Assembly (NCBI GenBank): GCA_014529385.2
Contig: CM043971.1
Coordinates: 94,343,840 to 94,407,839, forward strand
Origin: Adiantum capillus-veneris
Lineage: Eukaryota > Streptophyta > Polypodiopsida > Polypodiales > Pteridaceae
Reading direction: 5' to 3'
DNA length: 64,000 bases
The position numbers and the translations under genes were made by a program. The notes beneath the pieces were generated by a model. It had not been told where the DNA came from. It saw only the letters and a list, made by a program, of their open reading frames with translations, and did no database searches. Positions 55,454-64,000 of this stretch are shown one piece after another; the first letter of the stretch is position 1; each line of letters starts with the position of its first letter.

Positions 55454-55672
55454 TCATAGCAAGATAACTACGCTTACATCAAAAGAAAAATTATAGTCTA
55501 TGAGAGGTAGTATGATGGGATCCGGTGATAGAAGTATTTCATTGAGCCTTTCAGGGCCGAAGAGAAACACTATACGTTGTTGAAAGTGTATTTTACGGCT
55601 AATCCATACATTAATTCTAATAGATCGTACAGAGTGAAAGTGATAGAAATGATCATCATGTGGGTTATTCAT
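55454..55672 (-). CDS. Short unknown frame, E4-side copy
   Basis: 72 aa from ATG at 55,672. Its last ~50 residues match the 46,829-47,053 frame in spacing and key residues (RK..FQQ.I...FG.E.L.EI, ILP.I, SFDV) and both stop at the equivalent codon. Family unknown. In both places it lies near the edge of a Ty3 element on the same strand. Confidence 0.35.
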   Translation of the reverse strand: MNNPHDDHFYHFHSVRSIRINVWISRKIHFQQRIVFLFGPERLNEILLSPDPIILPLIDYNFSFDVSVVILL

Positions 55673-55860
55673 CTAGGATAGTATGTGAGAAATGTAGATA
55701 TGAGAGAAGTGAAGAGATGAGAAGTTTCCCTCCCAAGCCCTATTCTTGCCCGTAGGCAATAAGGATACTGCGGGGAGAGATGTACCTGTAGCAAGAGAAC
55801 CTAGAGAGGATGAATTACTAAGAATGAGAGAGATAGCTTTGGTTAAGGAGATGAGATTAG

Positions 55861-55902
<42 letters not shown>

Positions 55903-55928
55903 ATGTGCCACATTGTCTCTTTTTAAGA
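55673..55928. other. Region between the short frame and E4 integrase, with (TA)n
   Basis: Contains a (TA)16 tract at 55,867-55,899 and no supported gene. It probably belongs to the E4 3' non-coding part. Confidence 0.45.
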
Positions 55929-56594
55929 TTAGACCTCTTGTACATCTTCCTTGTCTTCTTCTTCACTGGATGATTCCAGAGCTTCATGTTCACTTTGATC
56001 TTCACCTGTGTTTTTCTCTTCTTCCTCATCAATATCTTCTAGATCATTGTCTCCTCTTCTCTTAAACATTTTAATCCTTTTTCCTGCAATGGGAATCTTT
56101 ACTTCTATACCATCTAGTTCAGACAAGCTGTAAGTAGCATTTTCATGCACATGCTTTACAACATACGGTCCAAACCATCTTTTTGAGAACTTACGCATGA
56201 CTGTGTGCTGGTTATCAAGGCTACTATCATACACTAAAACCCAGTCACCTTTGTCAATTGCTTTGCTCCTGAGTCGATGTCGCTTATCAAAATAGTCCTT
56301 GTTTTTCAACCTTGCATTTTTGAGTCGTTCTTTTGCAGCTTCAATGTCTCCAGGTCTTCTCTCTAGCTGCCTTATACGGAGTGCAAGGAGATCTTCCCTA
56401 CTAAGCCCCTCTTGCCAAGGTAGTACATTCCATGTGGGAATTGTATCCTCAATAGGCACCACTGGCTTTTGACCATGCATTAGCTCCGAAGGCATGTAGC
56501 CAGTTACTGAGCTATGTGTTGTACGATCAGCCCATAAAGCATATGGTAACAATTTTGGCCACTCACCAACTTTTCCTTCACAAGCCTTGGCCAA
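55929..56594 (-). pseudogene. E4 integrase C-terminal region
   Basis: 221 aa: YALWADRTTHSSVTGYMPSE, LPWQEGLSREDLLALRIRQLE, RLKNARLKNKDYFDKRH, GDWVLVYDSSLDNQ and the GPY-type KRWFGPYVVKHV. It then ends in an acidic tail of Glu and Asp runs. There is no chromodomain. The tether segment and acidic tail differ from plant Tat, Athila and chromoviruses and resemble what I recall of basidiomycete Ty3 integrases. It continues the core at 56,600-56,850. Confidence 0.8.
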
Positions 56595-58037
56595 AGCTTT
56601 GATGATAGGAGGATGCCCTCTTTCACTCTTTCCATTGCCTTCAGGGTTGTAAGCTGTAGTAAGAGAAAGCTTGATCCCTAATCTAGAAAAGAACTCCCTT
56701 GCTTATTCGGCATCCAGTTCACCTCGATCTGCAGTGATTTTTCCCACACAACCATAACGGAAAATCACCTCATCAAGAAGGAATTTGCACACAGCTTCTA
56801 TGGTCTTAGCTCTTAATGCTCTTCCTTCAACCTGGTTAGTTAGGTCCTCTCATGCAAGAACCAAGTATCTCATCTGCCAGAGTCCTAAAGGCATCATGAC
56901 TAGATCCACAACCCATTTATAGTGCATTGCTAGTGGATATGTAGGGTGCAATCCATCACGATGTCGAACATTTGAATACATTTGACAAGTTACACATGAC
57001 TCTACAAACTGAGATACATCTTTATACATACCCTTCCACCAGTATTTTTCTTTCAACTTGGAGAAGGTTGCCCACACACCCCTGTGTCTAGCCCATAGAC
57101 TCTCATGAAACTCTTGCATGAGCTTTACTTGAGTCTCTTTTTTACATATAACCTGTTGTGGTGTAGCACCCTTTTGTTTAGGATGCTTCCACAAGTAACC
57201 ATCCCTTAAAAAGTACCCATATGCTTTCCTGCGTATCCTCTTGAATTCTTGTTCAGACCAATCATCCTGTTTTGTTAGAGTACTCAAGTACCTTCCAATA
57301 GAAATCCAATCACCTTCATAAAGATCTTTCAATAACAATTCAAGTGAATTAGTCATGCAGACATTGTTACCTTTGACATGAGAGATAGAATAGAATTTTG
57401 TGCCTACATCATCTCCCTCATCAATCATTTGTGACTCATCTTCATACCTTGCCCTTGATAGCATATCTGCCACTGTATTGTCTTTTCCTGCAATGTGCTT
57501 AAACTCGGGATTTAACGACTTAATGTAGGCAATCCACCACAACATAGCAATGTCTGGTGTTGAGCAACTTGGAATCATCCCAGGAAGTGGTAGAAAATCT
57601 GTTTCTACAACCACACATGCACCAATTAGGTACTCTTTCCCACTTTTCAAGGCTGTAACCATACCCCATAACTCTCTCTTTATTTGTGGATAGTTTCTTT
57701 GGCGAGCACTTAGTACCTTTGCTCCAAATCTTACCACATACCTGTGTCCTTCTTTGTCATCTTGCCCTATTGCCCATCCAATCCCTGTAGGACTGGTATC
57801 TACTGTCACAATCACTGGCCTTTGACACTCATAGTCTACCTTTCTCAAAGTCGTTGCTGACTGGAGTAACTCCTTTAGCTTTTTCATGGATTTTACATGT
57901 GCTTCTGTCCATTTAAACTTTTGATTCTTTCTAAGCAGCTGATAAAGAGTATCAGCTACATGTGCATAATGTGGAATCCAAATAACATAGAAGACACATG
58001 CTCCCAGAAACCTTCTAACCTCAATGATGCTACCATT
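56595..58037 (-). pseudogene. E4 RT thumb, RNase H and integrase core
   Basis: From 58,037: FLGACVFYVIWIPHYAH (RT connection), then RNase H with VTVDTSPTGIGWAIG, KRELWGMV, VETDF and DNTVADMLSRA. The integrase zinc site is H..LW..H and CVTC. The catalytic core has VVDLVMMP, then, after a TGA at 56,850, ITADRGELDAE, a TAA at 56,703, and NPEGNGKSERGH. All three D, D, E residues remain. The motif TPDIAMLWWIAYIKSLNPEFKHI in RNase H parallels the LPGALVTRWLAWIRLF type of fungal elements (from memory). Confidence 0.8.
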
Positions 58038-59441
58038 TCATGGACAAGGTTTCCTACCATATGGCCCGCACATGTGCCCCACAATGAGCACTTCTTTGAC
58101 ACCAAACATAGACTTTTTCCCTGACAATGTAAGATTCACTTCTTCCAACCTAGACAAAATTTTATCACAATCATTTATGTGATTTACCACAAACATGCGA
58201 CATCCCTTGAGATCCAAAGCTTCATCTTTGTCACTTTCTTCACATCCTTTGATAGGCAAATCATCAATGAAATGCATTGTGATTTGAGGAATAAAGTCAC
58301 GTAAGACCTTATTCATCCCATTCATCATATGTGCAACCGAGTTGGTTGCTCCCTGTGGCAAGGTACACATCCTTACCAAACCCAAAGGTGTTCTCATGGT
58401 TGTCAAGTCTCTGCTTTCGATTGCAAGATGAAATTGATCATACCCTAAGTAGAGATCCCCCATTGAGTAGATTGCCCTCTCTGTAAACGCCTCTGCAAAT
58501 TCATCCACAATTGGACCTGTTCCTACATTTCTAATTGTCACCTTGTTCACTGGTTGCATATCTTGGATGAAGCGTAGAGAACCATTCTTCTTTGGAACTG
58601 TGAACCACCTGTTTGAGTATGGAGCACAAGAAGGCTCCAAGATTCCCATTTTGATTTTCTCATTCAGTAGCTCTACTAACTTTGGCAAATGAGCCTTTGG
58701 AACCGGAATAGGCCGCAGATTCCAAGGCACATGAGGTATTGTGAAAATTACCATAGGAGCTACAATATAAGGATCAACACATCCTACCTCATGTGGCTCA
58801 AGTGCAAAAGCCTTACCATGCTTTGAAAGAATTTCTTTGAAGCACTTTGTCTCCTCCTGTGTTAGAAACTCCTCGCAACCAATCTGCAACTCTTGAAAGG
58901 ACTCCTTTGTGAAGGTATGCCCGATCTTTTTAGGATTCCGCAAACTTGGTTGTAAAGAAGCTTGTTCAATCTTTTCCTTGTTGTTGGGTGGTAAGGGTGA
59001 AGCTACTGGTTTCACCTTCTTTGCTACACTCTTGTATTTAGTTTCAACATGGACTTCTGGGCCAACTATTTGGCTTTCTTTAAAGGCTTCTATTACTTGA
59101 TACATTTCCATAGAGCAAACTTCCACAACTTCATTTTCAAGATACAAACTAGACCTCATTATAGCATCAAGCTCACCCATAGTATCTACAAAAGAAACTT
59201 GTACACACAAACCCAAAACATTTTCAGTAGGCTTTAGCAACCCACTCTTTTTCATGCCTATTTGTACATTATGCACATATTGCCTCTCATATCTTTTCAA
59301 ATCTTCAAGTTTTGTAAAACATACTGATCCATTCCTTGTTACCAAGGAGCTCATCGAGAAAGTTTCACCTATTTTTGGATCAAGCGAGACCCTTTTTCTT
59401 TCTGTACCACTGCATTCCGCTTTACAATGGTACTTGGCCAA
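58038..59441 (-). pseudogene. E4 RT (fingers and palm)
   Basis: 467 codons. An N-terminal linker of ~200 aa (SFVDTMGELD, EVCSMEMYQVIEAFKE, KYKSVAKKVKP) is followed by SKHGKAFALEPHEVGCVD, IPHVPWNLRPIPVP, MGILEPSCAPYSNRWFTVPKK, QDMQPVN, TPLGLVRMCTLPQGATNS and the catalytic HFIDDLP near residue 390. A frameshift at about 58,045 ends the frame, and RT continues at 58,037. It overlaps the protease frame by 20 nt in a different frame. Comparison with H2 shows one base missing near 59,420 in E4. Confidence 0.85.
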
Positions 59442-60030
59442 AACCCATCATTTCTCTATGATCATGAAACTCTTTGCTTAACTTTGGTGGAGGATGTTCT
59501 CTGAGGTTGTCACGATTTCTTTCATGGTTTACACAGACTGTGAGAAATTGGACAGCTCGTTTACCATCTTTGCTACGTATTCTAGCATATGATGAACCAT
59601 CGTCCATTACCTTTGTTTCCATTCGAACTCCCACAATGTAGGGTTGTCCAAGGATGAGATGATATAAAGATGTATCCTGTACAAAGAAGTTTTGGTCAAT
59701 CTTTACATCACCTATTGTTACCTTCACACCTGGACATGCTGCATACAATTCACCAGATGAATTGTTTGCCACTTTTACCATCCAGCCATGATCTGTGTCC
59801 ATCGGCCATTTGCACTTGTTGTAGAGACTCTTTGACATTATGTTTATTTCTGAACCATGGTCAATCAAGGCAACAAATGGCTCTTCAAGATCACCTACCT
59901 TGACGAAAGTTTCTGTAGTAGCCCTTGCCCAATGACTTCGTGAATAGTAACTCCTAGGAATATCTTCAACTTCTTCATCATCATTTGAGAAGCCCTCCCC
60001 CAGGATGATGGTATATTCATGTACCATCAT
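59422..60030 (-). CDS. E4 aspartic protease with D-H-G motif
   Basis: 202 aa: YYSRSHWARATTETFVKVGD, then FVALIDHGSEINIMS with catalytic Asp near residue 54 followed by His rather than Ser/Thr, WMVKVANNSSGELYAACPG, VTIGDVKIDQNFFV and LILGQPYIVGVRMET. It stops at GFGQVPL, the same place as H2. It is intact. Gag that should precede it is absent: at 60,057 the E3 integrase ends, so E4 is truncated at its 5' side. The start shown is the first Met of the remaining frame. Confidence 0.8.
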   Translation of the reverse strand: MMVHEYTIILGEGFSNDDEEVEDIPRSYYSRSHWARATTETFVKVGDLEEPFVALIDHGSEINIMSKSLYNKCKWPMDTDHGWMVKVANNSSGELYAACPGVKVTIGDVKIDQNFFVQDTSLYHLILGQPYIVGVRMETKVMDDGSSYARIRSKDGKRAVQFLTVCVNHERNRDNLREHPPPKLSKEFHDHREMMGFGQVPL

Positions 60031-60056
60031 AAAGAATCTTTTCCAAAGAGAGTGCT

Positions 60057-60536
60057 TCAGAGTCCTTCATTGTTTGGCCCCTTGGAATTTTGGTTCGTGT
60101 TACACTCATGCTTCATGGAGCAATACTTACATGGGATAGTTGCCTTTTGCTCTGGTAGATCCTTTGGTAGAAGGCGACTCAAGTAAGGCTTCAAGCGATA
60201 GCCATTTACCTTCCTGGAGTGCTCTTTCCGATTCAAGTCCATAAGTTGATAGTAACTTGAATTGAAAGCCTTCTTGAATATGTATGGCCCCTGCCATCTT
60301 GTTTCAAATTTGGCATCAAAACGATTATCGAGGCGATTGTCATACCTTAGCACAAGATCTCCTTCATTGATGCCTTTGTCCTTCAGTTTCTTGTCAAGCT
60401 TCTCCTTTGTCTGTGTGGCTTTCCTCTTATAGCACTCGTATGCTGCTTCTCTTTTCCACTCAAGCTCAGCTAAGGTAAGAAGTTGATCCATCCATGCTTC
60501 TTGATCATCTTGTGCTGATTTGCCATGAAGTCGCAT
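60057..60536 (-). CDS. E3 integrase C-terminal domain
   Basis: 159 aa: LTLAELEWKREAAYECYKR, GDLVLRYDNRLDNRFDAKFE, TRWQGPYIFKKAF, YYQLMDLNRKEHSRKVNGYR, ending with a Cys/His cluster CKYCSMKHEC. This is the GPY/F module that follows the catalytic core. It is one base out of frame with the 1,141-aa frame (join near 60,540), so a single deletion separates them. Downstream, E4 begins within 30 bp; no 3' LTR of E3 is present here. Confidence 0.85.
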   Translation of the reverse strand: MRLHGKSAQDDQEAWMDQLLTLAELEWKREAAYECYKRKATQTKEKLDKKLKDKGINEGDLVLRYDNRLDNRFDAKFETRWQGPYIFKKAFNSSYYQLMDLNRKEHSRKVNGYRLKPYLSRLLPKDLPEQKATIPCKYCSMKHECNTNQNSKGPNNEGL

Positions 60537-60547
60537 TGTTGGAATGT

Positions 60548-63500
60548 TTAGTTCATTGGCTGTAAAGCCTCTTGACCATAGACCAAGTGAAATGGTGTGA
60601 ACTCCGTGGCTTCCCTATATGTGGTTTGATATGCCCACAAGGCACCATCCAAGAAGTCATTCCACAACTTTGTCTTGTTTTTCACCATCTTTCTAATGAT
60701 GCCTGCAATGACACCATTAGCTTTTTCTACCAAACCATTTGATTGGGGATAGTAGGGTGTACTATGACGATGTAGAATGCGAAGTTCTTCACAGACTTCT
60801 GTGAGCAATCCCTTTCTAAACCCTGGACCATTATCAGAAACAATCTCCAAAGGTGTGCCAAATCTACAACAAATGTGAGTGTAGACGAATTTGCTCACTG
60901 TCCTCTCATTTACCTTTTCCACACTTTGTGCTTCCACCCACCTAGTCATATAGTCTACAGCCACTAGAATGTAGAGTTTACCATTTTTTGTCCTAGGCAG
61001 AGGACCCATAGCATCAATGCCCCACTTTTCAAAGGGTCCATTTGCAAGCACGATTTGCCTTGGACCATAAATCAATCTTCTATTCCCATTTACCTGACAA
61101 TTGTGACAACTTTTACACCAATGTTGGACATCCACATGTAGACTTGGCCAAACATACCCCGCAAGCAAAATCTTCTTCATAGTTAATTCTTGGGAAAAAT
61201 GACCACCACATGCCTCTTCATGGAAAACTTTTAGAATGGCTGGAATTTCCGCGATAGTTGGTACTCTTCTGCACACTTTATCCTTCCCTCTTTGATAGAG
61301 GGAGCCTTCTAGGAAGAGATACATGCTTGCCTTCTTCATGAGTCTCCTCTTCTGAGATTTTGTGAAGTCTGGTGGAAACACACCCTCCAAAATGTAGCCA
61401 ATGATGGGAGCCAATGACTCCAATCCCTGGTACCTCGGTTGCTTCACAGCAACCGCCACCATGATGACCTGCACTTCTTTATTTACACATGCAATGGCTT
61501 GTTGTGCAAGTAAATCGGCATCTTCATTTTGTTTCCTCGGAATATGATATAGTTGCACTTCTTCAAACTGATTAAACATCCTACGAATGGCATGAACTTT
61601 TGTCCTTAAGCTTTCATTCTTGCATACCCAAATGCCTAAAATCTGTTTAACAATGAGAAGTTCATCCCCTTTTACCATGAGACGTTGTATACCATGGCCA
61701 ATGCATATTTTTAAACCATGAAGTAGTGTGTTATATTCTGCTTCATTGTTGCTAGCTGAACTTGGTAGATTGAACTTCTCTTTCATGACCACCTCTCCAC
61801 TTGGGTTGAGCAACACTAGCCCCCCCCCTGCTTTTTTTGTGGCTCGACGAAAAGCTCCATCAAAGAACAAGGTAAAAGCATTAGGAATACTTTTTGGTGG
61901 TGGCAATGGTAGGGTCTTTACTTCAGGCACCTTAATCTCCTTTTCATGCACCCTATAAGTGAGAATCCCTGCCAATTGTGCACGCACACTATCTTCTACC
62001 TTGAAAGAGTATTGAAACTCTTGCAACTCCATAATCCACTTTGAGATCCTAGTACTAAGATTCATTTGAGATGACACCCAAGGGAACAAATTCTCTGCGG
62101 TAAGGATTACAAAAGGTTTTGGGAGCAAGTAGGATCTAAACTTCCTTATCGCAAACATGAGAGAAAGCATCATGAGTTCTGCCTCCGTGTAGCCTCTCTC
62201 TAAAGCATTCATGACCCTACTAGCAAAGTAGATGGGCCGCATCCTGGTACTATAGGGATCTTGCTGTAACAAAACTGCACCAATTGTTTCTTTCCCAGCA
62301 CTAGAGCTAACAAAGAATGTGTACTCCCAACAAGGAGGCATGAGTGTTGGTAGCTCTGACAAAATGGCTTTAATGTTACAAAAGTACTCTTCAAGCTCAT
62401 CAGACCATGCAAATTCTACTTGTTGTGTCAATTTTTGCAAAGGGTGAAGTAACTCCAAGGCTAAGTGAATGAAGCGTGACATATACTTCACCTTTTGAAT
62501 GAATGAGATGACCTCCTTAAGACTCTTGAGTGATGGTAGCTCAATAAGAGCCTTTGCCTTTGAAGGATCCACTTCAATGCCTTTGTAAGAAACTTTATGA
62601 CCAAGCAAGATTACTTCATCCTCACCTGTATGGCACTTGTCGGGGTTGAGTTGACCTCCCATGGCGTAGAGCTTCTTTAAACCTTCTTCTACCCTTTGTA
62701 GATGCAATGATTTTGAGCTATAAATACAGAAATCATCAATGAACACCCTAATTGACTTTCCAAAGAATGCTTGAAACACCATATTCATGAAACGTTGGAA
62801 TGTTGCAGGAGCATTTGTCAGACCAAATGGCATGACTCTAAAAGCATAACAACCCCAAGGAGTGATAAAGGTTGTTTTCAATTGATCCTCCAATGCAATC
62901 CCTATTTGAAAGTAACCTGAGTAGCCATCGCACACAGTGTACTTCTCATGACCAGCTACCTCATTTAGTATCTCATTTTGGAATGGGAGGGGAAAGTGAT
63001 CTCTTTTTGTTGCCTCATTGAGGGGACGGTAATCCACACACTCCCTCCACTTGCCATTTTTCTTAGAAGTGACAACAACAGGAGAGACCCACTCTGAATT
63101 CAACACTGGATAAATGAAACCTGCTGCTAGAAGCTTTCTTACCTCCTTGAGTAGAGCTTGTTCCTTTATAACTCCTAGCCTTCGTAGCTTCTGAGCTTTA
63201 GGTGTGGCCTCAGGCTTTAACTGAATCTTGTGTTGAACAACATCTACCCCACGCACGTCGGTGTAGTCTTTAGCAAAAAGCCTAGGAAAATTCCTTAGAA
63301 CACATTTGAACTCCTCTCTTTCATCCTTTGTAAGTGTTGTTGATAGCATACCTTCTAGCATACCTTCATCTTGAACACCTTCGTTCTCTTGAAGACCTAC
63401 CTCCTCCAAGCCTTGACAAGAGGTCTCTTGGTTGCTTGGCTTAAACCTTACCCCCATGACTTCGATGGAAGACTCCTCTTCAGTAATGCTGCCGCTAGTT

Positions 63501-64000
63501 TCTTCTTCTGAAGTGCTATCGGTCCAACCTTCTTCCGTCTCACTTTGAGATGATTCTTCATGGAGATCCTCTTGGCGTTGCTCCTTCATGTCAAAGACAA
63601 CCTTCTTATGATTGTCATTCCTGCAAATTAATTTCCCACTCTCCCAATCCTGCAAAGCTCGCATTTTCATTAGCCATGGTCTTCCTAGGATAAATGGATA
63701 ACCACTTCCCTTGGTCGACATAACATAAAAATCCACCGCTTTCTTAATGTCAAAGGCCTCTACAAAGACATGTTTACAAATGCCTACACACCTAGCCTTG
63801 CTATTGTTTGCCATCTTGACTTTGATTTCAGGTGTCTCCTGGATGTGCATGCCTAGTCTTTTCATGAGTCCCTCTGTCATGATGCAAATTTGTGCACCCC
63901 CATCCACTAGACCTTTCCTAACCAATCTTCCTTTGATGTAACAGTCTAGCACCGGTGTAATGTCCTCATTCATTTCAGCTTGTGCAATTTTTACAACAGG
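60548..64000 (-). CDS. pol: E3 Tat-like pol: protease, RT, two RNase H, integrase (partial)
   Basis: Open to the window edge; 1,141 aa from the first internal Met at 63,973. Protease: LVDGGAQICIMTE (D-G-G) near residue 22, FILGRPWL near 90. RT ~270-480: KKNGKWRECVDYRPLN, DGYSGYFQIGI, FGLTNAPATFQRF, FIDD near 411. The first RNase H, ~540-670, has lost its first Asp (FFVSSSAGKE). The archaeal-type RNase H, ~700-840, is complete (FFDGAF, NNEAEY, KGDELL, EDADLLA). Integrase: HEEACGGHF and CKSCHNC zinc site, IDAMGPLP (~986), SDNGPGF (~1046), LVEKANG (~1082). It would make and integrate element DNA in particles and the nucleus. It is the best-preserved autonomous pol here and could serve the gag-only relatives. 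Confidence 0.93.
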   Translation of the reverse strand, partial: PVVKIAQAEMNEDITPVLDCYIKGRLVRKGLVDGGAQICIMTEGLMKRLGMHIQETPEIKVKMANNSKARCVGICKHVFVEAFDIKKAVDFYVMSTKGSGYPFILGRPWLMKMRALQDWESGKLICRNDNHKKVVFDMKEQRQEDLHEESSQSETEEGWTDSTSEEETSGSITEEESSIEVMGVRFKPSNQETSCQGLEEVGLQENEGVQDEGMLEGMLSTTLTKDEREEFKCVLRNFPRLFAKDYTDVRGVDVVQHKIQLKPEATPKAQKLRRLGVIKEQALLKEVRKLLAAGFIYPVLNSEWVSPVVVTSKKNGKWRECVDYRPLNEATKRDHFPLPFQNEILNEVAGHEKYTVCDGYSGYFQIGIALEDQLKTTFITPWGCYAFRVMPFGLTNAPATFQRFMNMVFQAFFGKSIRVFIDDFCIYSSKSLHLQRVEEGLKKLYAMGGQLNPDKCHTGEDEVILLGHKVSYKGIEVDPSKAKALIELPSLKSLKEVISFIQKVKYMSRFIHLALELLHPLQKLTQQVEFAWSDELEEYFCNIKAILSELPTLMPPCWEYTFFVSSSAGKETIGAVLLQQDPYSTRMRPIYFASRVMNALERGYTEAELMMLSLMFAIRKFRSYLLPKPFVILTAENLFPWVSSQMNLSTRISKWIMELQEFQYSFKVEDSVRAQLAGILTYRVHEKEIKVPEVKTLPLPPPKSIPNAFTLFFDGAFRRATKKAGGGLVLLNPSGEVVMKEKFNLPSSASNNEAEYNTLLHGLKICIGHGIQRLMVKGDELLIVKQILGIWVCKNESLRTKVHAIRRMFNQFEEVQLYHIPRKQNEDADLLAQQAIACVNKEVQVIMVAVAVKQPRYQGLESLAPIIGYILEGVFPPDFTKSQKRRLMKKASMYLFLEGSLYQRGKDKVCRRVPTIAEIPAILKVFHEEACGGHFSQELTMKKILLAGYVWPSLHVDVQHWCKSCHNCQVNGNRRLIYGPRQIVLANGPFEKWGIDAMGPLPRTKNGKLYILVAVDYMTRWVEAQSVEKVNERTVSKFVYTHICCRFGTPLEIVSDNGPGFRKGLLTEVCEELRILHRHSTPYYPQSNGLVEKANGVIAGIIRKMVKNKTKLWNDFLDGALWAYQTTYREATEFTPFHLVYGQEALQPMN

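Overview
The window is a repeat-packed stretch of a land-plant nuclear genome. The evidence is Ty3/gypsy elements with the plant Tat-type pair of RNase H domains, a primer-binding site matching tRNA-Asp, a Ty1/copia element primed by initiator tRNA-Met, MITEs, tRNA-like SINE heads and long CT/CA microsatellites. A fern or other non-seed plant would fit the element mix, but that is a guess. I see no convincing single-copy host gene. The candidates for non-transposon coding sequence are a small three-exon gene inside an LTR element (47,065-48,062, minus) and a triplicated 146-aa reading frame.

Layout. 1-11,309: a decayed plus-strand gag-protease LTR element (H1), split by a complete, young relative on the minus strand (NE1, 963-9,896; 581-bp LTRs, 5-bp TSD). 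NE1 encodes Gag and a retropepsin-like domain but no RT, RNase H or integrase. 11,310-13,243: a broken copia RT carrying two MITEs. 13,446-20,070: a rearranged Ty3-type element (H2) with a D-H-G protease, containing a solo-LTR-like insertion and a ~1-kb inverted duplication. 20,395-55,047: a unit present three times (A 20,395-30,431; B 32,167-41,747; C 50,439-55,047). Each unit starts at the 5' LTR of a copia element, followed by MITEs, a foldback, the 146-aa frame, SINE heads (A and B only), a gag-integrase deletion derivative and its microsatellite-rich LTR. A gag-only copia element (30,432-32,475) lies between A and B. A ~8-kb Tat-like element (E2, 41,748-49,742, minus) lies between B and C. 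55,454-60,030: a second, better-preserved copy of the D-H-G lineage (E4, minus). 60,057-64,000: a near-intact Tat-like pol (E3, minus) running off the window edge.

The parts work as layers of nested transposition, not as a pathway. The autonomous lineages (E3/E2 Tat-like, E4 D-H-G type, copia) supply catalytic domains. NE1/H1 and the copia gag-only element keep Gag and cis-signals and would need pol in trans. Most pol frames carry stops or frameshifts, and no complete autonomous element lies wholly inside the window. Coordinates of element ends come from reading repeats and TG...CA termini by eye, and domain calls come from motif recognition without a database search.
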